Part shown: positions 8,683 to 17,865 of the stretch, one piece after another
Layout of the letters: each line of letters starts with the position of its first letter
Numbering within the stretch: the stretch's first letter is position 1
Assembly: GCA_009869945.1 (NCBI GenBank)
Contig: WIXG01000810.1
Span: 1-20,203 of the forward strand
Source: Mesaphorura yosii
Lineage: Eukaryota; Arthropoda; Collembola; Poduromorpha; Tullbergiidae
Length of the DNA: 20,203 nucleotides
Direction of reading: 5' to 3'
Notes under the pieces: model-generated
The model's input: only the letters and a program-made list of their open reading frames with translations
Told to the model about the DNA's origin: nothing
The model's database searches: none
Position numbers and translations under genes: made by a program

Positions 8683-9430
8683 ATGCCCTCAAAACGGTCT
8701 ACAAAGCCTTCATCAGACTTCGTCCTGCTGGCCGTTACCGCCTGCACGTTGTTGGGCGTCGGCGCCGTCATTCAGGAGATCACATTTTACACCCAACCTG
8801 ATCAGGGAGGGAACGCACTAACTCTGCACGCTCCGTTGGCCAACTTTTCTGGCTTCGAGGGCGTGTTACGGAACGCGGCATCGTACTGCCAGAAAGGATT
8901 GTAAGGAAGCCACGAACGACGCACGGACAGAAAGAGAATTATAATCAAAATTTCTTGTATAGAATTATAAATTGCATTTACAATGTTGCAGGTGGGTCGC
9001 CCACCGCCAAGTCAATTTCCAAGGAACCTCCTTCGGTTACTACACAGGCAACTACTGTGGGAATACGACTTCAATTAGGAGCTATAACTCCATCAGACAC
9101 TGCGGTCCGGCAGACACGGAGGTGCGTGCCATCAGCCTGTATGAAGGCAGAGGTATCGAATCTCCGGGCGCGTTCGGTGGCGAGGAGCATCTGGTCACTG
9201 GCCCAGCGAGTGCTTTTCTCCCGTTTGAACCAAAGTCCTACGTGACTTCGGGTCGAAGCAGTTGGACATTCTTCTCCGGGTCCAACTTTGACGGAAACTC
9301 CACCTGCATTCCGGCTGGTCCCAACGACCTGAAGTGGGATCAGTACTACGGTATTGTGCGCTCCGTCGTGCGTGGTTGTGGCGAAGAAGCGATTAGGAAT
9401 ATTCGAGCATTTCTTAGGCAGAGAACTTAA
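8683..9430 (+). CDS. Secreted beta/gamma-crystallin-like protein
   Basis: Exon 1 is 8683-8900 and exon 2 is 8992-9430, joined across a 91-bp intron (GTAAGG donor, TTGCAG acceptor) to give 218 residues and a TAA at 9428-9430. Residues 12-32 form a hydrophobic signal or anchor (FVLLAVTACTLLGVGAV). Domain 1 (about 33-108) opens with ITFYTQPDQGG, the beta/gamma-crystallin Greek-key start, and ends with FQGTSFGYYTGNYCGN. Domain 2 (about 117-202) has AISLYEG and later WTFFSGSNFDGNSTCI, followed by a closing VRSVVRGC. Cysteines at 69, 95, 110, 178 and 202 fit an oxidising, extracellular location. Related arthropod proteins are secreted, sometimes Ca2+-binding, and found in epithelia, venom or matrix; the role here is unknown. 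It converges on the adhesion GPCR gene, whose stop codon lies about 330 bases away. Confidence 0.78.
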
Positions 9431-9487
9431 GTTTAATGCATGATTCTTATGCCTTCGAATTTTAAAAGCGAATCAGTATCATTTGAC

Positions 9488-9493
9488 ATTAAA
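9488..9493 (+). promoter_or_regulatory. Possible ATTAAA polyadenylation signal
   Basis: The common variant hexamer, 58 bases past the crystallin-like stop codon. The spacing is right but the motif is short, so it is only a candidate. Confidence 0.35.
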
Positions 9494-9759
9494 ACCTTGA
9501 GAGTCGGTGGCTTAAGGGATATTTGGACCTGCCGCTGGCACCTGGCCTGAGAAACCGAGCCTCTTTAATGGCATCCAGATACAATTTAATTCATACATTA
9601 ATGTAGTTGTACTCTAATTAGTGGATTGAGCATTAAATCTTTCAAATTCTGCAATGGCATCTAATTCAACAGGGAAAATTCTGCGCCCTTCCTTGCACAT
9701 CCTTGAATTATTACAGAATTTTGAAGTAATTACAGTAATTACGATTGAACGATAGAGTT

Positions 9760-12700
9760 CTATGAATTAGATACGGCTAACGTCCCCAGCGTCCCTTTTC
9801 TCTGCATATTCTTCCGATCGGTAGCGCTTTTGGGCTCACTCTCGCTCGCTCGGGTTCCAGTTCCCTCCGTCGTCTTTGTGGAGAACCAGAGGGACCTGCC
9901 AAAGTGTGACCGGATTTTCTTTGAGGACGCGATATGGAAATAGAAGATGAACACGCCCTGGGACGCGTTTGACGCTGTGAAAATGTACGCGGCCACATTC
10001 GCGACGGTCGGATTGTCGAGCAGCATGAGAAATCCAGAAGCCCAAGTCAAGCCCATGATCGCAGCCAGGCTGAGCGCGCCGCGGATCAAGAAACTCGCCG
10101 ATTTGGCTTTGCGAGCCACTTTTCGGCTTGGGTTTTCGTGAAGCAGGTACGATTTTCGGATGGACATTATGAGTACGCTCACATTAAACTAAAAGCGCAC
10201 ACAAATTAGCAGGAGCTTTCAAAATTTGAAGAAATGCGCGTTTTAGCACGTTTTTAGCGACACTTACGACAAGAACTGCAGCCACGACGCTGATGAAGCT
10301 CCAAAGATAACGCCCGTGCAGCCAGCAACTAAAAGTGCATACTTTCTTACTGCTATTCAAGGATAATGGCTACTGTTCTAAATTTTTCACATCTTCCTTG
10401 GCTTACTACGCATCGTTGCCATAAGCGTGGTCGCCCCTTCCGAAATTCACGCCGCACGTCGCTCCGACGATGATCGCCGGTACGAGCAAGGCGCCCGTCC
10501 TCTCCAGCCCAGCGTACTCCCGACCCGACGCGAAGATGTCGATGAAGACGAGCTTCGCGAGCAACAGACCTTCCAGAGCCATCCACGCGAAGGCAACCAG
10601 CAGCGCATAGTGCAGCCCGATCGCAGAGGCCGTGCAAACGTCCTCGGAAAGGTGCAGGTTGTGTTTGTCCATTGTGACGAGGATGAGCATGTTGGCCACG
10701 AGCAGCGCTACGCACAAATTCAGTGTCAGGTCATTGCGAGGGTGATTTTTCAGGAGCGGGCGTCCGTATCGGCTGTAGAGCAGCACGGCGATTGTCACGA
10801 ACAGGCAGACGATGGACAGCGAGAGGAGAATCCAGGTCATGACCTCCAGGACGAGCGTCTTCCCGATGTAATCGTGTAGGTCCATGATCACAGCGAAGGC
10901 CGTCAGGTGGTTGCATTCGCAGACAGTGCGCTCTGGCGTGGAGGAGACGAGGCGGCAGCCGTTCGGTGACCAATTTCTAGGCGGCGCAAGGCAAGGAATA
11001 CTAACACTTAACAAAGCAAAGGAAGAGCGCGAAACGCCAAAAAAACTTGAAAAAGAGCGCCACGGAGACTTACAAATTGGCTTCATCCCAATACACGCAG
11101 ATGCCCGAACCCAGCACTGCCATGGGTCTCTCCCCAGCGTGGAGCCGTCGACGAACTTCAGCCCGTTCGGGCCCCCACGCAGGAACTTCGTGCTCGAACG
11201 TGATTCGGACTCCTGTTCCCGTGAAATTAACTCCGCTCTGCCCATGCTCAGGTCCGCTGCGCCCTCCGGCAAATGTGAATCCAAGCAGTGGTCCATTGAT
11301 GATTTTTCCAGTCGGTGAGCCGCCTTGATCAGCGGTGACACCCGCAGAAACAGTATTCGATGGTATAAACAAGGCACTCGCATGCGTGTGGCTCAGGCGT
11401 AGCCCGCTTAATGCGACGTATTCTTCATGCTGAAAGTGCGTGGCCCAATTCACCGGGATTTCGATGTACGAGTGGGATTTGGAGTTGAAGGAGGTGGGGA
11501 AAGTGATCCTTACGCTGCTGGGGACGGTTTCGGCTCCAGATAGACTTAAGAACTCGCTGGAGGCGTCAAATGTCTTTCTATAGCTAGGAGAATCAGCGCG
11601 AGTTCGCTTCTGTTGGTTTTGAAATCGGTGCCCCAGCCCGAGCGCAGTATTCTCGGAAGCCTGCATGAATGTGCTGCCTGATCGAGCTTTATCTCTCTGT
11701 AAAGCAGAAAATTGTGCCAGGGATTTGCTGATAATACAATTCGACTTCGCCAATTCCTCTACCTGAGAAAGTTCCTCCCACGGGTCTGAGTGCGTGAGAA
11801 CCTGATCGAAGATCCCAAACGCAGTGTCCGCCAGGGTCTCGACGTCCGCCAGTTGCGTAGAATTTTCGACCTTACTCAGAACTCCTTCTCCAATCTCGAA
11901 CAAGGTCTCGATTTCATGGCCAAAGTACGTCGTGCTGCTTGCAGGGTCGAGCGCCTCCTCAATACGGCGCTGCACGTCGCGTAGAACGTCGGAGGCCTGA
12001 GTTGAGTTTATTGGAGCGGCTTCCTCAATAATATCCTTCAAGTCTGCAATCCATCCGGTCGTGCAGTTGCTGTAATCAGGATTGTCGCCTTGAAACGTAT
12101 CGTTTGCGACGCAAAACCAAGATGCGGTTCCATTTGAGACGCCTGGGCAAGGATTTGTCGCGAAGGCGCCGACGAGAGCCTCGTATCGGACTCCGTACTT
12201 GTCGAGGGCCCTGCACCCTGAAAGACGGCGGCAATAAATTATAAGAAAGCAGGCACTGTTTTAATGAAACGTCTGTGCATTTACCTGGGGCGGATCCAGG
12301 GCGCTTCGTGGTCGTGGTTGTGGCTGTGGTGGTCGAAGGCGCGGTCGTAGTGGATGTGGACGTTGTCGTAGTAACGGTGGCGTCTGTCGTGGTAGCCGAA
12401 GTCGAGGTTATGGTCGTAGTAATCGAAGTCATGGTTGTTGTCGGCATTGTCGTAGGAGCAGTTGTGGTTGTAGTTTGTTCCTCTGTTGTAGATGGCGCAT
12501 CAGTCGTGGTTTGCTGCTCTGTTGTAGATGGCGAATCAGTCGTGGTTTGCTGCTCTGTTGTAGATGGCGAATCAGTCGTGGTTTGCTGCTCTGTTGTAGA
12601 TGGCGAATCAGTCGTGGTTTGCTGCTCTGTTGTAGATGACGCATCAGTCGTGGTTTGCTGCTCTGCTGTAGATGGCGTTTCCGTAGCAGTGCTCGGAGAA

Positions 12701-15573
12701 TCCTCCAGCTGAATGTAGGAGATTCGCTGAACTTCTCCATCCCCTATCGCCCCTCCTAACATGTAAACCCGATTCAGCTTGCGTGAGTACGCGCAGCCGG
12801 CTCTTCTAGACACCCAATCAAAACCACGAACCCGTTCCACCTTCACTTCACTACTGAACGGGTCGAATCGCATGAAGTTGTTGTCCGGGTAGCTGAAAAG
12901 ACCTCCACCCAAACTCAAGGCCTCCGACCCGGTCCACAAAACGCAGGAGCCGGACACCGTGACAGGGAAATCGGCGACATGAGATGCGGCTCCAGTGCTC
13001 GGGTCGTATTTGAGGATGTCCGTCAAGTAATCATGCTCCGAGTCCATTCCTCCAAACACGTAGGCGCTGTTCTCCTCAGGAAACCAAAACCCTGAAGTGA
13101 AATACCTGACCTCTGACAGGGCGCCGGCCTCTGTGACCTTTCCCTCGCTGATGGAGAACCGCCTTACTGTTGGGTCCGTCTTGCTTGCGCCAATGATATA
13201 AATGTCGTCCAGGCCGTCGTAGATTACTGCGCCGTACTCTTTGTCGTTCGAGACAGCATCCACGGGCTCCCACTGCTCGAGATTATTGATGTGACTCTCC
13301 CAGATGCCCGTGCCTCCCGACTCGGTCCAAGCGGTCATAAACACTCGGCCATCGTTGGTCAACACTGCTGCAGATGCGTGATCTTCAACAATTGACCGAG
13401 TGAGCTCGGTGAGCATGTTTGATGACAGGGCGTACGTGAAGATGATTCCTTCGCAAATGAGGTACACTGTGTCGTCGTCTTGGCTCTCGTCGTACAGCGC
13501 TGCTCCAAATGAGTACGATCCACACTCGTCCGGAAGTACCGAGTCGGTGATGATGAGTTCGTGCTCGTACATCGGTTCTTCGGTTGTCGTTGAAGTACTT
13601 GTGCTCGTAGGAGGGTCTTCGACCGCTCCCAGATCGATGTACATGATTGGCTGCTCCCCATCCTCATTCGTCCCGCCAAATGCGTACACGCGATTTCGAG
13701 TCGGGGAGTAAATCGCTGCTGGGCTCATGCAGTAGAAATCCCACCCGTTCACTTCTACCGTAACGGCTTCATTTGTCACGGGATCGAATCGGATGAAATT
13801 GTGCTCGTGGGTTAAGCTGTTGTAGTCAGCACAAGTCAAGTACGCGTGCTTGCCCGTCCAGACCGCCCCCGGCCTGTCGACAGTCTGGGGCAAGGGCAGA
13901 CTACTAACGGTGAAAAAGCTACCCTGATCCGGCACGTACTTCCATATGTCTTCCCCCACAGAACCGTTTGACGACCCGCCAAACGTGAAGGCGAAGCGCA
14001 GTTCGGGTGCCCACAAGGTGGAGAAATAAATTAGCCTAGTCTCTAGTTCCAATACTTCGACAATCTCATAATTCAAGACGGAGAACCGCTTGATCGTGGG
14101 CGAAGCAGCGCCATGAATGAGATAAATGAACTCCGCTCCATCCCAGAACGTTGCCCCAGCAAACCATTGGTACGGCAAAGATCCAACGAGGTTCCAGCCG
14201 CTGAGGTCTTCCGTGGCGCCCTCCCAAATGCCAGAAGTGAAGCCGTCTATCGCAACGAAGATAAATAGTCTCCCACCTTCGACGCGCTCATCTGCCACCC
14301 ACGCGGACGTTCCGAAGTCAGGGTCAAGGACAGGGGTTGTGCCTTGGTCGATGATACGATCCGTTGACAGCTCGTACTTTAACACGACACTGCTGCAAAA
14401 AATGTACGCTGTGTCTTCGCCGTCGTGCACCGCCGACACTGTGAAAGCTGAGGCGTAGTTGCAGGCTTCGGGTAGTTTTGCATCTCCAAATTCGAGTTTT
14501 AGTCTGCCCAGCCCAGTCACAGGTTCCGTGCTTGTGCTCGTGCCGTCCTCTTCATCCAAGTCAATATACGAAATTGGTTGCTCATCCGTTTCAAACAACC
14601 CACCAAACACGTACACTCGATTGGTACTCTCGATGTACACGGCACCTGGCCACGCGCAGTAAAAGTCGAACCCGTCCACAGCCTCCACTAACACTCCGCC
14701 TTCGCCGCCGTCGGTGTTTGGATTGAATCGCATAAAGTTGTATTCGGGCTGGCCGGTCACGTGCCCACCACAAACGAGGAGAACCTCCTTGCCCGTCCAG
14801 ACCGCGCCCGGGCGGGCGACGGGCACGGGCAAACTGGCGTGCAGCGAGACGTCCTCTGTCGCCGGGTCGTATTTGTGTATCTCGTTGCTGTAGGCGTCGT
14901 CCCCGAAGTGGCCGCCGATCACGTACGCGGACGCGCTGTCCGGCGCTGGCACCCAGACGACGGCGACCGCGTTCCTCGGAGCGGGCAGATTGCCAGCGAA
15001 CGTCAAGCCGTCTGTGAGGGAAAGCTTGAAAATTCTGTAGCTGCCTTGTTGGCGGGAGTACCCTAGTAAGTAAATATTCCCGTCTTCCTCGTCTCTGTCT
15101 CCGTCCCATACGGCGGACCCAAAATCGAACTCCATACCTCCAATGCCCGTTACCTGTGCCCAGGTCAACTCTTCAAAGTCCTCGCCCACAAATTCACCTC
15201 GCCACACGATGGTATTGTTCGCGTCCGTTTCGGATTCCCTTTCAAGCCATCCGATGCGGTAGAAGCTCGGCCGCCCGCCTAAGTCGGCGGCGGATCGGAG
15301 GATAACAGTCTCTTGCTCCACGGGTGGTCGGGAGTCATACAGAAGCAGCAGAATTTCAGTTGACAGAGAGTACCGCGCAATTGCGTCGATGCAAAACACG
15401 TACACAGAGTCAATACCGTCGTATACTGCAGAAATCGGCAGCCCATACCCACATGTCCCGGCGGGTAGCTTCGCGTCCGACGTGACCAATTTCAGTCCGT
15501 TCGCGTAAGGCACGAAGGAAAGCGACGAGAGAAAAGCAACAACGAGAAAGAGGCACCACTGTAAGAAGGCCAT
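9760..15573 (-). CDS. Adhesion GPCR with three kelch-propeller modules, mucin stalk, HRM, GAIN/GPS and 7TM
   Basis: Six exons on the reverse strand: 15573-12285, 12217-11763, 11696-11074, 10976-10407, 10328-10268, 10188-9760. All introns are GT-AG (67, 66, 97, 78 and 79 bp) and the exons sum to 1808 codons plus TAG. The ATG at 15573 is preferred over an in-frame ATG at 15699 because a signal peptide (MAFLQWCLFLVVAF...) starts there. Residues 27-345, 358-660 and 671-960 are three related modules, each opening with a D-x-x-LP-x-x-C motif and carrying kelch strands such as NRVYVFGG, NRVYAFGG and NRVYMLGG. Residues 961-1096 are a Thr-rich stalk. Exon 2 begins a hormone-receptor domain (CRALDKYG, PCPG, SWFC, NPDYSNCTTGW). 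GAIN follows with WEELSQ spliced to RDKARSGSTF. The GPS reads CVYWDEA, NWSPNGC, CECNHLT with predicted cleavage between Leu1480 and Thr1481. The 7TM core has WMALEG in TM3, YCWL in ECL2, LTWASGF in TM6 and NASQGVFIFYFH in TM7. The probable role is cell adhesion or mechanical signalling at the plasma membrane. Confidence 0.88.
12481..12690 (-). repeat. 36-bp coding minisatellite in the GPCR stalk
   Basis: Five consecutive 36-base units start at 12481, 12517, 12553, 12589 and 12625, all beginning CTCTGTTGTAGAT on the plus strand, with a diverged sixth from 12661. On the reverse strand each unit encodes 12 residues of the type TTEQQTTTDSPS. The length preserves the frame, so copy-number changes would alter stalk length without breaking the protein. 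The Thr/Ser/Pro content predicts dense O-glycosylation. Confidence 0.93.
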
Positions 15574-16770
15574 GCTTACCACTGTCACTGCTACTTCACT
15601 GATAACCAGAAAACTATTCACCGCGGTGTCGGTTCGGGAAGAGTGAAGGGAACTGCCATGTAGAACTACAGAAATGTAGAATGAAATAGAATTTGACAAG
15701 TCAGCCAGGAGTGCGATGCGAGTCAGGAGTCGGGATTATCGACTGGCCATAAATACTACCAGATCTGGCCTCGCCGCAAATCAATCACGAGTGTATCAGA
15801 ATTTAGCAACACGAAGTCCTTAATCTTAATCCCTGCTGCCACTGAAAAGCAAGTTGACTTGCCAAGTGCGAACGCGAAGCCAAATTTGAAAGTGCGAACG
15901 CGAAGCCAAATTTGAGTTGGTGCTTATCTTTCTTTCATTTTATATCAAAAGCCAGAATTTCAGTCAGCCTTCAGCCGGCGCGTGGAAGCAAAACTGGGTT
16001 TCGTTGTACCAACACGGCGCGGCTCGGTGGCCAGCCATAATCGTAAGCTGATTATCCTTGGCATTTCATCCGCGGATTTAAACAGCTCAGCAGTTAAAGC
16101 AGCCGCCGTATTCATTGTGAGTGAGTTACTTCGCTTCGCTGCGCTCTTCCGCACTTCGTCCTGGGATTCACGATCGAATGTGATCTTTGCCTTGCTGCGT
16201 TAATGACGACGACTTCTGTTTTTGCTTTGCTTTGCTTTGCCATCCATCAACATACACATCAATCAGCAAACTTGAACTTGGCCTGAAGCTTGACTTTGCC
16301 CCCCCGAAACGCGAATCGTGTCCCGAACTGCCAACGAGAGCCAATACCCACACCTGCGGATATGACTTCGTAATGAATTTTTGTGCAGAGGAGTGCGAGC
16401 CTTAGTTAAGTCTTTTGTTGCGCGACGTTTTTTCATTCATTTCATAGGCTGGCTGAGGCAATTCGTAATCTTAACGTTCCTTTGTCTTTCTTTGTATGAG
16501 TTGCTCAGCCAAGCTTTCGAGTAACGTAAATTTTAGTTGAGTCGTTGTCGAGCTCTCGAAGGAGAAACTTGTAGAAAGTAGCTTTGGTTTTTTTGTGGAA
16601 ATAAATTGATTAATTGGGATTTGGACTGAGCCCGAGGGAGTGGACATTGTGTCATCGCGGAGCGCTGCCAACTCCAGGAATCGACATCAGTGGTCACTTC
16701 GAGCCGGATAAGTCTGCACCGAGGATCTACAGCCCGAAAGCCAAGTGAATTAGTTGAACGAACCAGCGAA
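15574..16770. other. Non-coding DNA upstream of the GPCR, with short repeats
   Basis: This should include the GPCR promoter (reverse strand) near 15600-15760, but I could not identify a convincing core element. A perfect 26-bp tandem duplication occupies 15864-15915 and four TTTGC units lie at 16221-16240. An AATAAA at 16600-16605, just before the retroelement remnant, could be the polyadenylation signal of an old LTR, but no LTR boundary or primer-binding site could be fixed. Confidence 0.45.
15864..15915. repeat. Perfect 26-bp tandem duplication
   Basis: Two identical 26-base copies (15864-15889 and 15890-15915), each containing GTGCGAACGCGAAGCC. The perfect match suggests a recent duplication. 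Confidence 0.9.
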
Positions 16771-17434
16771 ATGTACAACGACCAGCAGCCAAGACGCAGT
16801 ACCAGGGTCCGGACGTGACGTGAACGTGAGGAGGCAGCCCGAAAGCCTCAATGAAGACCAGCCAGAACCTACTGGGTTGCATGCGGTATCAGACGATGCT
16901 GCATCAGTGAATTCGAGACGCACCAACGCGTCCCCGAAGTTCAAGAGCGTCTACATCGTCAACTGCTCGACGACTCCGAGCACAAGTTGAGTTGAAGCTA
17001 TCGAGGCTGGACTCAAGTGGAGCTGGAAACAATGGAACTGGAGAAGAGCAAGCTGCAGATCAAGATGAATTTGATCGAGAAGCGACAACAGCTCGCAACG
17101 GTTGAGTGACGACGAGGAGAGTGTACGCCTGATCAGCGCCGAGCGTGTGAAGCAATGGAAGAGGACTGAGCCGCCGCCTTCAATCGTCGCAAAAGCAAGC
17201 CCATCGGAATTCCCTCTGAATCCCTTTGCAGCACCCTAAAAAGCCACAACTGAGACCTTCACGACTCCGGTTCCTTCGAACGTGAAACTGACAGCAGCAG
17301 CTACCAACGAAGGTGCCGGGTGGGAGCATGCCCTCATAAAGATCATTGAGGTCATTCAGCTGCAGGCGAAGGAGGCGAACCGGTGCGAGTTGAATAGACC
17401 GTCAACAGAAGAGAGGAGGCAGCAGCTAGCCTGA
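16771..17434 (+). pseudogene. Decayed BEL/Pao-type retrotransposon gag remnant
   Basis: Successive pieces in shifting frames resemble the N-terminal gag region of BEL/Pao elements. An ATG at 16771 begins MYNDQQPRRSTRVRT and ends at a TGA. A stretch near 16930-16990 reads VQERLHRQLLDDSEHKLS. A coiled-coil piece from 17032 reads MELEKSKLQIKMNLIEKR. After a frame change near 17100 comes LSDDEESVRLISAERVKQW, and a last open piece with EHALIKIIEVIQLQAKEA ends at TGA 17432. The coiled coil with 'LIEKR-QL' followed by an acidic 'DDEES' segment is what suggests BEL/Pao. No protease, reverse transcriptase, integrase or clear LTR follows, so this is a 5' fragment. Confidence 0.5.
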
Positions 17435-17865
17435 CGCTCTGATCTCATTCTGCCTGTTTATGCTCGGTTCGGTTCGGCGAAGGTCACGTCATACCACTGC
17501 CACCGAGTTTCATGCCGGTCGCGATGAATCGTGCATGACTTGCTTGAAACTTTTTATCTCAGGTCCAAAGCTCAAATTTCACTCCAAACCAGCGTACATG
17601 TCTGAATGTATGGAGCCATACTCACTATACGACTCTCCGCTCTGTTGTCGTTACGTAATCACTCGGTTACTGGATTAATCGTGCGGGATAACAGCAACAT
17701 GGGCTGACAGGATCGTGTTCGCAATTTATGCTCCAACATTTCGCATTCGCACTCTTAAATGGGATACCCACGCCAGTCTGGAGCCCAATAACATTTAAAT
17801 ACGAATGCCAAGCGGTCGCTGACACGCTGCTCGCATTATTCTTACGGCGCCCTAGTTGCATTGTC
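17435..17865. other. 5' flank of the P450 gene
   Basis: No gene recognised. An ATG at 17728 is in frame with the P450 and would add 46 residues, but those residues do not resemble a P450 membrane anchor and probably represent 5' leader. An AT-rich motif ATTTAAATA at 17793-17801 lies about 70 bases before the chosen start and could be a weak TATA element. Confidence 0.4.

Noticed and set aside
10427..11318. Plus-strand frames opposite the GPCR 7TM and GAIN exons
   Set aside because: GC-rich coding sequence leaves several antisense frames open; their products are low-complexity and charged with no motif, while the minus strand gives a full adhesion GPCR.
11075..11383. Alternative minus-strand frame through the end of the GAIN domain
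   Set aside because: It is open with high third-position GC, but only the other frame leads into CVYWDEA and splices in phase to the GPS. A sequencing indel pair here cannot be excluded.
12481..12690. Regular 36-bp direct repeats resembling a CRISPR array
   Set aside because: The units are contiguous with no spacers, and they encode an in-frame Thr-rich stalk within a long eukaryotic exon.
12275..12712. Plus-strand Val/Ser/Asp-rich open frame of 145 codons
   Set aside because: It is the antisense shadow of the Thr-rich stalk; Thr codons read backwards give Val-rich strings. It has no domain of its own.
15574..15699. In-frame 42-residue extension of the GPCR
   Set aside because: The ATG at 15573 begins a standard signal peptide; starting upstream would bury it behind 42 unrelated residues.
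17728..17865. In-frame 46-residue N-terminal extension of the P450
   Set aside because: The internal ATG at 17866 starts a normal ER anchor; the extension is unlike any P450 N-terminus and would place the anchor internally.
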